The position numbers and the translations under genes were made by a program. A stretch of 23,121 nucleotides of DNA, taken from Candidatus Hydrogenedentes bacterium CG07_land_8_20_14_0_80_42_17 (GTDB lineage Bacteria > UBA8481). The stretch covers positions 1 to 23,121 of the forward strand of contig PEWQ01000093.1 of NCBI GenBank assembly GCA_002780065.1, given 5' to 3'. Below the pieces are notes generated by a model, which ran no database searches, was not told the origin of the DNA, and saw only the letters and a program-made list of their open reading frames with translations. Positions 1 through 8,073 of the stretch are shown piece after piece (position 1 is the first letter of the stretch; each line of letters starts with the position of its first letter).

Positions 1-123
1 GCACAAGCGCCACGCGTCAATGGACGCCACGCGTCAAAGAACGTGTGAAATAATTGAAAAATGAAAATTGGAAAAATAAAATTTTCAATTTGCACTTTCC
101 AATTTGCAATTTCAAATATAACG
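1..123 (-). repeat. dispersed repeat element, left copy (inverted)
   Basis: The reverse complement of this stretch matches the 138-bp tandem units at 22854-23121 almost base for base. Differences are a few substitutions in the GC-rich arm and ACACG for GCATG near position 45. The AT-rich core (about 47-120) holds AATTGGAAA and TTTCCAATT as inverted repeats. The GC-rich arm (about 5-38) holds GCGTC and GACGC separated by AATG. Similarity stops at about 123, where the unique ftsH upstream sequence begins. The first bases (gcac) look like the tail of the GGAGGCAC arm seen at 22836, so the element probably continues left of the window. An open frame runs through it, but it is repeat-derived and not called as a gene. 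Confidence 0.9.
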
Positions 124-152
124 GGATTGGCATGGCAATGGTTGATCTCCTA

Positions 153-180
153 TTGCCTATCACCTAAATTTCAGTATAAT
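153..180 (+). promoter_or_regulatory. probable sigma70-type promoter of ftsH, leaderless
   Basis: A perfect -10 hexamer TATAAT lies at 175-180. TTGCCT at 153-158 (four of six matches to TTGACA) gives a 16-bp spacer. Only seven bases separate the -10 from the ftsH ATG at 188, so transcription should start at or within a base or two of the start codon. No Shine-Dalgarno sequence precedes that ATG. This is the arrangement expected for a leaderless mRNA. It would drive the long + strand operon. Inferred from sequence only. Confidence 0.6.
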
Positions 181-187
181 CTCTTTC

Positions 188-2116
188 ATGAAAAAAAGAG
201 TTCTACCAAATTTCTGGCTAATATTGCTGATCGTGCTTGTTCCGCTGCTGATTTATCAACAGCAATTTTCCAAAGCAAAAGAGCCTCACAAAATTCCGTA
301 CAATGAATTCTGGACAGCGGCAAATGAGGGCAAGATTCAATCTGCGATTATCGATAATCAAAAAGGAACAATATCGGGCGAGTTCACGGATAAAACTTCT
401 TATGTGACATACATCATCGCAACTGATTTAACTCTGGCGGAAAGGCTCTCAAAGGTTCCTATTGCGCATTACGAAGCAAAGGAGCCTGACAGTCAATTTT
501 GGGAGAATTTCTTATATTATTGGGCTCCGACACTTCTTCTCATTCTTGTTCTCTGGTTCTTCATGTTCAGGCAGTTCAGTGCGGCCGGCAATAAAGCATT
601 TTCGTTTGGAAAATCGAAAGCAAAAATGCTGACTGAAGAACATCCGAAGACGACGTTCGACGATGTAGCCGGAGTTGAAGAGTCAAAAGCCGAGCTGATG
701 GAGATAATCGAATTTTTGAAAGAGCCGCAGAAATTTGTAAAGCTCGGCGCGCGCATACCGAAAGGCGTACTTCTTGTGGGCCCGCCCGGAACAGGAAAAA
801 CACTTTTGGCAAAAGCTATTGCAGGTGAAGCCAACGTTCCTTTCTTCTCACTTTCAGGTTCTGACTTCGTCGAGATGTTCGTTGGAGTGGGAGCGTCGCG
901 GGTTCGAGATCTCTTCGAACAGGGCAAAAAAAATGCTCCGTGCATCATCTTCATAGATGAAATCGACGCAGTCGGCAGGCATCGAGGCTGGGGGATGGGC
1001 GGCGGACATGATGAGCGCGAACAGACGCTCAACGCGCTACTTGTCGAGATGGACGGATTCGAATCCAAAGAGGGAGTTATACTTATTGCCGCAACGAACA
1101 GGCCGGATATTCTCGATCCCGCAATATTGAGACCTGGGAGATTCGACCGCAGAGTAGTTGTCGACCTGCCGGACATCGAAGGAAGACTTGGAATACTGAA
1201 TGTTCATTGCAAAAAAGTTCCGCTTGCTGAAAATATCGATCTCATGAGTATTGCTCGCGGCACACCTTTTTTCTCGGGAGCGGACATTGCAAATCTTGTC
1301 AACGAAGCGGCTCTTCTTGCGGCGCGCAGAGGTAAAACTTCAATAAACACGGAAGAGATGGAAGAGGCCAGAGACAAGGTCATGATGGGGCCTGAGCGGC
1401 GCTCGAGATCTATATCCGAAAAAGAGAGAAGGATAATTGCGTATCATGAAGCAGGACACACTGTTGTAGCGCGTTCATTGCCTGGGACTGACCCTGTCCA
1501 TAAAGTCACTCTGATTCCCCGCGGTATTGCGTATCTTGGAGCAACGTATCAACTGCCTGAGCACGATAGATATTTGAAGGAACTGACTGAATACGTCAAC
1601 GAACTCACGATACTTATGGGAGGGCGAGTAGCCGAAGAAATTTTCATCGGAGATATTACAAGCGGAGCAGGCAACGATATAAAGCGTGCGACCGAGCTTG
1701 CGCGAAAAATGGTTTGCGAATGGGGAATGTCTAAAAATATGGGGCCTTTGGCTTACGGTGAAAAGCAGGAAGAAATATTTATTGGTAGAGATATAGTTAA
1801 TCGGCAAAACTATTCTGAATCAACTTCACAAAAAATAGACAGTGAAATTAAAACCTTAGTTTCTTCAGCTCATGAAAAAGCGCGTGAAATATTGACGGAA
1901 AAAAGAGATGTTATCGAACGAGTTGCAAAGAATTTGCTTATTCGCGAAATCCTCGACGGCGCAGAGATCGATATACTGCTTGCTGGAGGCGAATTGCCGC
2001 CGCCTGTTATTTCTGTTAAGCAAAAAGTTAAAGAAAAAGAGAACAAAGAAACTAAAGAAACTGCAGTCGAAAAAAATAATATTCCGCTCCCAGTACCTGC
2101 TCCAGTTTCGTCCTAA
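188..2116 (+). CDS. ftsH: ATP-dependent zinc metalloprotease FtsH
   Basis: Membrane-anchored AAA+ protease that extracts and degrades membrane and short-lived cytosolic proteins as a hexamer. Two transmembrane segments (about residues 8-22 and 112-130) flank a short periplasmic domain. The AAA module has Walker A GPPGTGKT at 198-205, Walker B IIFIDEID, and a second region of homology with [19 protein letters not shown]. The M41 protease has zinc site HEAGH at 420-424 and third ligand D497 (GNDIKRAT). The 642-residue length is normal; the tail after about residue 600 is charged and low-complexity. The ATG at 188 is chosen because it opens directly into the first membrane segment, although it has no Shine-Dalgarno site and sits seven bases after a TATAAT. 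First gene of the operon; folP starts seven bases after its stop. Confidence 0.98.
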   Translation: MKKRVLPNFWLILLIVLVPLLIYQQQFSKAKEPHKIPYNEFWTAANEGKIQSAIIDNQKGTISGEFTDKTSYVTYIIATDLTLAERLSKVPIAHYEAKEPDSQFWENFLYYWAPTLLLILVLWFFMFRQFSAAGNKAFSFGKSKAKMLTEEHPKTTFDDVAGVEESKAELMEIIEFLKEPQKFVKLGARIPKGVLLVGPPGTGKTLLAKAIAGEANVPFFSLSGSDFVEMFVGVGASRVRDLFEQGKKNAPCIIFIDEIDAVGRHRGWGMGGGHDEREQTLNALLVEMDGFESKEGVILIAATNRPDILDPAILRPGRFDRRVVVDLPDIEGRLGILNVHCKKVPLAENIDLMSIARGTPFFSGADIANLVNEAALLAARRGKTSINTEEMEEARDKVMMGPERRSRSISEKERRIIAYHEAGHTVVARSLPGTDPVHKVTLIPRGIAYLGATYQLPEHDRYLKELTEYVNELTILMGGRVAEEIFIGDITSGAGNDIKRATELARKMVCEWGMSKNMGPLAYGEKQEEIFIGRDIVNRQNYSESTSQKIDSEIKTLVSSAHEKAREILTEKRDVIERVAKNLLIREILDGAEIDILLAGGELPPPVISVKQKVKEKENKETKETAVEKNNIPLPVPAPVSS

Positions 2117-2123
2117 CTGATGT

Positions 2124-2990
2124 GTGACTAAAGAAAAATTGTTTACAAAAACTCGTTGGAAATTTAAAGGAGGAGATTACGAACTCGATTCTAATTTTCT
2201 TATTGTCGGAGTTTTGAACCTCACTCCGGATTCATTCTACGACGGAGGCAAATATAAAACTCTATCCGCAGCTATGACTCAGGCAAAAAAAATGGTTGAA
2301 GAAGGCGCTGACATAATTGATGTCGGAGGCGAATCGACTCGACCTGGTGCAGAAGAAATTCCTGCCGAACTCCAAATCACACGTATTTCTGAAACGATCA
2401 AAAAGTTAGTCGAGGAAGGAATTATAGTTTCAGTCGATACACGAAAAAAAGAAGTCGCGGAAAAAATGCTCGATATTGGAGCAAAGATAATCAATGACGT
2501 CTCCGGACTTGGAGATGTATCCATGCCGAATATAGTTGCAAGATATGGAGCAGGACTTGTCGTAATGCATATAAAAGGAACTCCGAAGACAATGCAGGAA
2601 AATCCTAATTACGTCGATACTGTTCACGAAGTTAAGGAAAGTTTGAGGAAACGGACAGAACTTGCAGTCAACGCTGGAATTAATCCTTCATCGATAATAA
2701 TCGACCCTGGAATAGGATTTGGTAAGAGAGCTGAAGATAATCTGAAACTGATAAGCGAAACTGAAAAATTTCTTGATTTAGGATTTGGAATTATGCTCGG
2801 CATTTCCAGAAAAAGTTTTCTTGGAGCAGTAAATGCCGGAGAGAAGCCTGCAGAACGGCTTGCAGGCACTCTAGCGATGACAGCTCTAGCTTACGAACGC
2901 GGAGCGCGCATATTCCGAACTCACGATACCGGTGAAACAAAAAAAGCGCTCTTCGCTGCGAAAGCTTTAATCAATATCGAAAAGAGGTAG
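2124..2990 (+). CDS. folP: dihydropteroate synthase
   Basis: Condenses 6-hydroxymethyl-7,8-dihydropterin pyrophosphate with p-aminobenzoate to give dihydropteroate in cytosolic folate synthesis; the sulfonamide target. A TIM-barrel protein of 288 residues, normal for the family. Visible signatures are GVLNLTPDSFYDGG (pterin/pyrophosphate loop), DVGGESTRPGA, INDVSG, DPGIGFGK and GISRKSFLG, ending with RTHDT. All key loops are intact. The start is a GTG seven bases after the ftsH stop with no clear Shine-Dalgarno sequence, so translational coupling to ftsH is likely. The ftsH-folP pairing is common in bacteria. The AAAGGAGGA string near 2166 is inside the gene (it encodes KGG) with no usable start after it. 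Confidence 0.97.
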   Translation: MTKEKLFTKTRWKFKGGDYELDSNFLIVGVLNLTPDSFYDGGKYKTLSAAMTQAKKMVEEGADIIDVGGESTRPGAEEIPAELQITRISETIKKLVEEGIIVSVDTRKKEVAEKMLDIGAKIINDVSGLGDVSMPNIVARYGAGLVVMHIKGTPKTMQENPNYVDTVHEVKESLRKRTELAVNAGINPSSIIIDPGIGFGKRAEDNLKLISETEKFLDLGFGIMLGISRKSFLGAVNAGEKPAERLAGTLAMTALAYERGARIFRTHDTGETKKALFAAKALINIEKR

Positions 2991-3007
2991 CCGCAGACTT
3001 TTCATCA

Positions 3008-3024
3008 GTAATATTTTTTATTAC
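3008..3024. promoter_or_regulatory. small AT-rich palindrome before the PilZ gene
   Basis: GTAATA (3008-3013) and TATTAC (3019-3024) form a perfect six-base inverted repeat around five T residues, in the 42-bp gap between folP and the PilZ gene. This is the largest gap in the operon and the ATG at 3033 has no Shine-Dalgarno site. TATTAC ends eight bases before that ATG and could also be a poor -10. It could be an operator, a weak internal promoter or chance in AT-rich DNA. Confidence 0.25.
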
Positions 3025-3032
3025 AGCTTCTC

Positions 3033-3734
3033 ATGAAAATGGATATAATAATTTTTCAGGAGATAGCGAAAAAAATAATGAAAGAGATATCGCCTAAAAT
3101 AGGTTCACAGGTCGAAGTAGTTTTAGCAAGTGAAAAAGAGACTTCACACTACTTGGCGATAGTTGCAGAAGAGACTGAAAAAGGAATCATACTTTCTTCA
3201 TTCGAAGGTATTGAAGATTTAAAATTTCCTGAGCCTGATATTCCAATTAAACTGCGTTTTAACCTTAAGGATGCGGGTTATGAATTCGATTCACTAATAT
3301 TGGCAAAAAAAGAAAGTCCTTACAAATTTCTTTACGTTGCAAAGCCCGTAAAAGTTCTTCGCAGGCAGTTGCGAGCATATCTTCGAATTGACTGTGAAAT
3401 TCCCGTCACTGTTATACGCCGCGATGACCCGCGCAAGCATCCTATTGCCGGTGTAATCACAAACATATCCGGCGGCGGATTGCTTGTCTCTTTGATCGTG
3501 ACTATTCCGGCGGACGTTCAAGTTGAACTTAAATTCGAATTTGAAGACGGAACTTCAATCTCAAATGTGATTGCAAGAGTGCTCTCGATTAGAGCCGGAG
3601 AAGGCGGTTCAAGAATTCATGCAATGCAGTTCGACTCGATATCAGAAGAGCAAAGAACGGCAATTATCAAATATACCTTCAAGCTTCAGCAGAGAGCGGC
3701 AAAAAAGGCAAAGAAAGAAGAGAATCCATCATGA
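3033..3734 (+). CDS. PilZ domain protein with YcgR-like N-terminal domain
   Basis: Probable c-di-GMP receptor of 233 residues. The N-terminal half (about 20-105) is a beta-rich flagellar-brake/YcgR-like module. The C-terminal half is a PilZ domain with the two c-di-GMP contact motifs intact: RxxxR at R114-R118 (RAYLR) and NISGGG near 147. The tail is lysine-rich. YcgR-like proteins bind c-di-GMP and adjust motility or envelope functions; the partner here cannot be read from sequence. It ends by overlapping cdaA by four bases (ATGA), so a c-di-GMP receptor is translationally coupled to a c-di-AMP synthase. The start has no Shine-Dalgarno sequence; a second ATG two codons later would change little. 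Confidence 0.85.
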   Translation: MKMDIIIFQEIAKKIMKEISPKIGSQVEVVLASEKETSHYLAIVAEETEKGIILSSFEGIEDLKFPEPDIPIKLRFNLKDAGYEFDSLILAKKESPYKFLYVAKPVKVLRRQLRAYLRIDCEIPVTVIRRDDPRKHPIAGVITNISGGGLLVSLIVTIPADVQVELKFEFEDGTSISNVIARVLSIRAGEGGSRIHAMQFDSISEEQRTAIIKYTFKLQQRAAKKAKKEENPS

Positions 3735-4495
3735 CAATATTTAATGAATTGATGGAATGGCGAAACTTCTTCGACATTTTAATTGTCGCTTGCATTATTT
3801 ATATTCTCTTAAAAATTTTTCGAGGCACAATTGCTTTGCAAGTCTTGAAAGGGCTTGCGATATTCTCAGTCTTCTTCATTATTGCTGAAATCTTTAGACT
3901 CGATACTCTCTCGTGGATCATCGATCGACTCGTTCCGATACTGCTCATAGGAATTATCGTTCTGTTTCAGCCCGAACTAAGGCGCGGACTGGCCCGCATA
4001 GGCGAACGGTCATTCGGCAGTTTCTTTGAATTCGAAGGAAACAGAGTTATTGAAGAGGTCTGCAAAGCAACGGTTGAACTATCGAAGAACCGCTTCGGAG
4101 GATTAATTGCTTTTGAGCGAGAAACCGGACTCGATCAATTCATCGAGACCGGAGTACTTCTCAATGCAGAAGTGACTGCCGAACTTATTCTTGCTCTCTT
4201 TTATCCGAAGGGTGCTCTGCACGATGGAGCTATGATAGTGCGCGGAAACACGCTTGTGGCCGCGAGCTGTCTCTTTCCGCTCGATCGCGACGAAACCTTG
4301 CGCTTCGGAACCAGACATCGCGCCGCGCTTGGAATTTCAAAAGAAACCGATGCCATCATCGTCGTGGTATCTGAAGAAACCGGCGACATCTCTTTCGCTC
4401 ATGCCGGAAAGCTCATCAAAGGCATCAGCGACAAAACTCTTCGCGAAATGCTGACCATTTATCTCAACTCCGGCAACCAAGGCGGCAGGGCATGA
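3731..4495 (+). CDS. cdaA: diadenylate cyclase CdaA (DacA)
   Basis: Makes c-di-AMP from two ATP at the cytoplasmic membrane. About three transmembrane helices in the first 80 residues precede a DAC (DisA_N) domain. The catalytic motifs are intact: DGA at 165-167 (GALHDGAMIVRG) and RHR at 195-197 (GTRHRAALG). The 254-residue length is slightly short of the usual 270-285 but includes the whole catalytic core. Its start overlaps the PilZ gene and its stop overlaps cdaR, both by four bases. CdaA is normally regulated by CdaR and often by GlmM. Here cdaR follows, but glmM, a frequent next gene, is absent and pdxJ takes its place. Confidence 0.97.
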   Translation: MTIFNELMEWRNFFDILIVACIIYILLKIFRGTIALQVLKGLAIFSVFFIIAEIFRLDTLSWIIDRLVPILLIGIIVLFQPELRRGLARIGERSFGSFFEFEGNRVIEEVCKATVELSKNRFGGLIAFERETGLDQFIETGVLLNAEVTAELILALFYPKGALHDGAMIVRGNTLVAASCLFPLDRDETLRFGTRHRAALGISKETDAIIVVVSEETGDISFAHAGKLIKGISDKTLREMLTIYLNSGNQGGRA

Positions 4496-5160
4496 GTCTG
4501 CGACGCAGTATCGAAATATACGGCATGCCGGTAATTTCTATTCTTCTGGCATTATTTCTCTGGTTCTTCGTAGCTAATCAGAAAATTAAATCGTGGACTT
4601 ATCCTGTCGAGGTCTATGTCAAGACTGCGTCTAGCGATATCTCGGGCTGGTCAATTCCTGAAAAAGTTTATATCGAACTCAAGGGACCGAGCAGAGTTCT
4701 CGACAGAATTACGAACGAAAATCTAGGACTAAAAATTGCGCTCGCTGAGATTCAAGCCGGACAATACACAAGAAGCATTCAGCAGTCGATGATCTCCGGA
4801 GTTCCAAACGGAGTTGAAATAGTTAAAATCGATCCGGCTGAAGTCAGAATCGAATTGAGGCCTCTTATCGAGATAAGATATCGAGTCGTGCCGCAATTTG
4901 CCAGTCTATCAGATTCAAGCCTTGAGCTTGGACAGATAGTTGACGTCGATCCCAGATATGTCGAACTCCGCGGAATGAGAGAGCTTCTGCAGGATATTAC
5001 CGAGATTCAAACAGAACCTATAGAGATTGAAAAGCGTATCGGAAAACATGAAGCAAATGTATCTTTAATAGTTCCGAAAGAGACGAGAGTATTTCCTCAG
5101 ACTGTCAGAGTATCATACGAAGTCATTTCAAAAAAAGATTCAGAAGGGAGAAATAATTGA
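4492..5160 (+). CDS. cdaR: YbbR-domain regulator of CdaA (CdaR)
   Basis: Single-pass membrane protein of 222 residues that in studied bacteria binds and modulates CdaA from outside the cytoplasmic membrane. One transmembrane segment (about 13-30, ending LWFFVANQ) is followed by two YbbR-like beta repeats (about 35-122 and 125-215), recognisable by phrases such as PEKVYIELKGPSRVLDRI and DPRYVELRGMRELL. Firmicute CdaR usually carries three or four repeats, so this is a short form. It overlaps cdaA and pdxJ by four bases each. Confidence 0.9.
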   Translation: MSLRRSIEIYGMPVISILLALFLWFFVANQKIKSWTYPVEVYVKTASSDISGWSIPEKVYIELKGPSRVLDRITNENLGLKIALAEIQAGQYTRSIQQSMISGVPNGVEIVKIDPAEVRIELRPLIEIRYRVVPQFASLSDSSLELGQIVDVDPRYVELRGMRELLQDITEIQTEPIEIEKRIGKHEANVSLIVPKETRVFPQTVRVSYEVISKKDSEGRNN

Positions 5161-5897
5161 TAAAGCTCGGTGTAAACATTGATCATGTTGCAACGCTTCG
5201 CCAAGCAAGAGGAGAAGAATTTCCGAATCCAATAAAAGCCGCAAGAGCGGCAACAGAAGCCGGAGCGAATGGAATAACGATTCATCTTCGCGAGGACAGA
5301 AGGCATATTCAGGACGATGATTTTCGTAAGCTCTGTCCTGAATTCAGATTGAATTTAGAAATGGCTCCGACCGAAGAGATGGTTTCCATTGCTACCGGAA
5401 CTTATGAAGGAATAATGCCGCACTCGGTCTGTCTTGTTCCTGAGCGGCGCGAGGAGCTGACAACCGAAGGCGGTTTAGACGCACTCAAAAACAGCATCCA
5501 GCTCGAAAAGGTAGTCAAGCAGTTGAAAGCAAAGGGAATTATAGTTTCAATTTTTATCGAATCAGATCCATGGCAGATAGAGGGCGCATCGCGAATCGGA
5601 GCCGACTATATCGAGATACATACAGGAAGATATGCTTCTCTATTTCTCTCCGGCGGAAAAGATTTAGAAAACGAATTGAAGAGAATCGAATATGGAATTA
5701 AGTCCGCAAAAAAATTAGGGCTCAAAGTAAACGCCGGGCACGGGATTACAAAAGACAATGTTGGGCAAATAGTAAAGCTTGGCGGAGTCGAAGAACTGAA
5801 CATCGGCTTTTCCATAATCGCAAGAGCTATTTTTGTCGGATTGGAAACGGCTGTTCGTGAAATGAAAGATGCAATAAAAGATGCAGAGAAGGAATAA
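5157..5897 (+). CDS. pdxJ: pyridoxine 5'-phosphate synthase
   Basis: Joins 3-amino-2-oxopropyl phosphate and deoxyxylulose 5-phosphate to make pyridoxine 5'-phosphate, the last ring-forming step of the DXP-dependent vitamin B6 route. The 246-residue TIM barrel is typical in length. Family signatures are NIDHVATLRQARG at the N terminus, HLREDRRHI, NLEMAPTEEM (catalytic glutamate), HSVCLVPERR, HTGRYA, NAGHGITK and LNIGFSIIARAIF. Translation starts at TTG, chosen because the conserved MIKLGVNIDH begins there and AAGGGAG lies six bases upstream (5144-5150). The TTGA overlaps the cdaR stop. Confidence 0.97.
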   Translation: MIKLGVNIDHVATLRQARGEEFPNPIKAARAATEAGANGITIHLREDRRHIQDDDFRKLCPEFRLNLEMAPTEEMVSIATGTYEGIMPHSVCLVPERREELTTEGGLDALKNSIQLEKVVKQLKAKGIIVSIFIESDPWQIEGASRIGADYIEIHTGRYASLFLSGGKDLENELKRIEYGIKSAKKLGLKVNAGHGITKDNVGQIVKLGGVEELNIGFSIIARAIFVGLETAVREMKDAIKDAEKE

Positions 5898-5904
5898 TAT
5901 TTAA

Positions 5905-8073
5905 ATGACAGTGTTCGACGAGAAGCAGACACTTCTTTTTGCAGACATGGGGCGCATCTTCGAGTTTTTTTCTTATGATCTCGAATCCACGTTAGAGCGT
6001 TTTGTAGAGTCAGCAAGCCATATTCAGCATTTTGACGAATACGCATTTGTTGTCACAACTCATAAAGGTGAAATAAAAGTTTTCTTGTCGGACGGATTAT
6101 CTCTGCCGAAAAATAATGACGAAGTAAAATTCTCAGACTTTTATCCCGGCGATGAAGCAATGTATCTCGTTGACGAAGTCGATGAGAAATGCTGCAACAT
6201 TATTTTTGCACCTTCAGGAAAAATTCGTTCTTACGTAACGATCCCGCTCATAACTCAAAATGAGCTGACCGGATTGTTCATTCTCGGCAGTAAGAAAAAA
6301 TCCGGATTCGATTCAGAACTTCAGGATATATTCTTTTCGCTCGGTTCATTCTTTGCAGTTGCAGTTGAAAACATCAGGCATTTTGAACGCTCACAGGATA
6401 GGATGAAAGTAATAATAAGCCTTCAAACGAGCCAACAGGCAATCGCTTCCGCAATGGAATTAGACAAGATTCTTGCAAAGGTATCCGAAGAGAGCCTTAG
6501 AACCTTAGGCGCGGAATGCGCCGCAATCTACTTGAAATCAGGTTTTGAGTGGCATAGGCACATATTTCGCTCAAGGATTCCTGCAATATCTCCTCCCGAT
6601 GTCGTCGCTCATGCAGACCTTCCTATACCGATATCGAGCGCGCTTGAAAGAACCGATGTCGTATTTATATCAAAAAGCGATTTCGACGATCTTGGAGCAT
6701 TCCGCTTTTCAGCGCGCCCCGGTTCATTAGTCATAGTTCCGCTAAGATTAGAAAATACTTTATCCGGATTTGTAATTCTTGAATCGAGTACATTCGATTC
6801 CGAGCGGCTCTATTTGACTCAACTCTTCGCAGGGCAAGTTCAGGTAATATTTTCGAATGCATTGCTGGTCAAAGGACTTCGTGAAAAGACTGCTGAGCTT
6901 GAAGAGAAGAATAAACTTATTCGCGAATATGCCGAGAGCCTTCAGAAATCTCACGACATGCTCGAGAACCGCGTCAAAGAATTAAGCACTCTTCATGATG
7001 TAAGCTCCGCTCTGGTTTCAATAACTGATATAGATGAATTACTGCATTTCATACTCGATCGAGCGTGCAGTGTAATGCGCTCCGACAAAGGTTCGCTTCT
7101 TCTATTGGACGGCGATGAACTGAAAGCTCGCTGTGTCCGCGGAAATTTTGGACCGTCTGAAATCAAATTCAAATTAGGCGACGGAATTGCAGGGCAGGTA
7201 GCTAAAACAGGACAATCGAAAATTATAGAAAATGTGCTCACAAACCCCAAATTCAAGCACATACAAGAAAAAGAATGTGAGCGGGAAGAGACCATGATTG
7301 CAGTGCCATTGCTCATAGACAATCGAGTTATCGGAGTATTGAACGTTGACCGCGAATTAAAATTTGGAGTCTTCACACCTGACGACGAGAGATTGCTTAC
7401 GTCGCTTGCTTCCGCCGCGGCAGAGGCTTTAGCTCGAGCTCAGCACATTCTTGATCTCCGCAATATGAACCTCGAAACGCTCGAGGCGTTCGCAATGGCA
7501 GTCGATACGAAGGACGCATACACGCATGGACATTCCAGACGCGTAAGCTATCTATCTGTCCAAATCGCGAACAAACTTAGATTATCAAGCGAAGAGATCG
7601 AAGTAATCGCGCGAGCGGCTCTTCTGCACGACATCGGCAAGATAGGAATATCGAACACAATTCTCTTCAAGCAAGGCAGACTTACTCCGGAAGAATACGA
7701 CATCATGAAAGCTCACGTGATATGGGGAGAAAATATTCTGAAGCCGATCAAAAGTCTGAAAGAGGAGGCATATCTAGTTCGGCACCATCACGAACGTTGG
7801 AACGGACAAGGCTATCCCGATAAATTGAAAGGCGAAGAGATTCCAATCGGCGCGGCGATTATATCGGTTAGCGATGCATACGACACAATGACCTCAGACA
7901 GGCCTTACAGGAGATCTATTAGCCGAGAAGCGGCGCTAAAAGAACTTCAGAAGTATAATGGAACTCAGTTCAATCCTCTTGTCGTCGGAGCATTCATGAT
8001 GCTGGTTCAGCAGAAAGATTTTTCTTTAGACTCTACCGGCGCAAATCTAAGAGAGGAGATCATCGGTTCATGA
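5905..8073 (+). CDS. three-GAF HD-GYP domain phosphodiesterase
   Basis: Likely cytosolic c-di-GMP phosphodiesterase under control of small-molecule sensor domains. No membrane segment or signal peptide is seen. Three GAF-like domains (about 10-165, 180-325 and 360-510) lead into an HD-GYP domain (about 520-700); a coiled coil (about 325-360) separates GAF2 and GAF3. The HD-GYP signature is complete: HDIGK at 575-579, HHERWNGQGYP with GYP at 636-638, then IISVSDAYDTMTSDRPYR, which points to an active enzyme. The ligands of the GAFs cannot be read. It lies seven bases after pdxJ with a weak AAGGA site and overlaps lysS by four bases. With the PilZ protein upstream, the operon holds a c-di-GMP receptor and a c-di-GMP-degrading enzyme but no GGDEF synthase. 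Confidence 0.92.
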   Translation: MTVFDEKQTLLFADMGRIFEFFSYDLESTLERFVESASHIQHFDEYAFVVTTHKGEIKVFLSDGLSLPKNNDEVKFSDFYPGDEAMYLVDEVDEKCCNIIFAPSGKIRSYVTIPLITQNELTGLFILGSKKKSGFDSELQDIFFSLGSFFAVAVENIRHFERSQDRMKVIISLQTSQQAIASAMELDKILAKVSEESLRTLGAECAAIYLKSGFEWHRHIFRSRIPAISPPDVVAHADLPIPISSALERTDVVFISKSDFDDLGAFRFSARPGSLVIVPLRLENTLSGFVILESSTFDSERLYLTQLFAGQVQVIFSNALLVKGLREKTAELEEKNKLIREYAESLQKSHDMLENRVKELSTLHDVSSALVSITDIDELLHFILDRACSVMRSDKGSLLLLDGDELKARCVRGNFGPSEIKFKLGDGIAGQVAKTGQSKIIENVLTNPKFKHIQEKECEREETMIAVPLLIDNRVIGVLNVDRELKFGVFTPDDERLLTSLASAAAEALARAQHILDLRNMNLETLEAFAMAVDTKDAYTHGHSRRVSYLSVQIANKLRLSSEEIEVIARAALLHDIGKIGISNTILFKQGRLTPEEYDIMKAHVIWGENILKPIKSLKEEAYLVRHHHERWNGQGYPDKLKGEEIPIGAAIISVSDAYDTMTSDRPYRRSISREAALKELQKYNGTQFNPLVVGAFMMLVQQKDFSLDSTGANLREEIIGS

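Noticed and set aside
61-306. Open frame of 81 codons at the left end
   Set aside because: Begins inside the repeat element and runs out of frame through the start of ftsH.
517-1176. Long minus-strand open frame of 219 codons opposite ftsH
   Set aside because: Lies entirely antisense to the conserved AAA domain of ftsH; serine/proline-rich composition typical of a shadow frame.
2166-2174. Strong Shine-Dalgarno-like AAAGGAGGA inside folP
   Set aside because: No start codon follows at a usable distance, and the bases encode conserved-looking KGG within folP.
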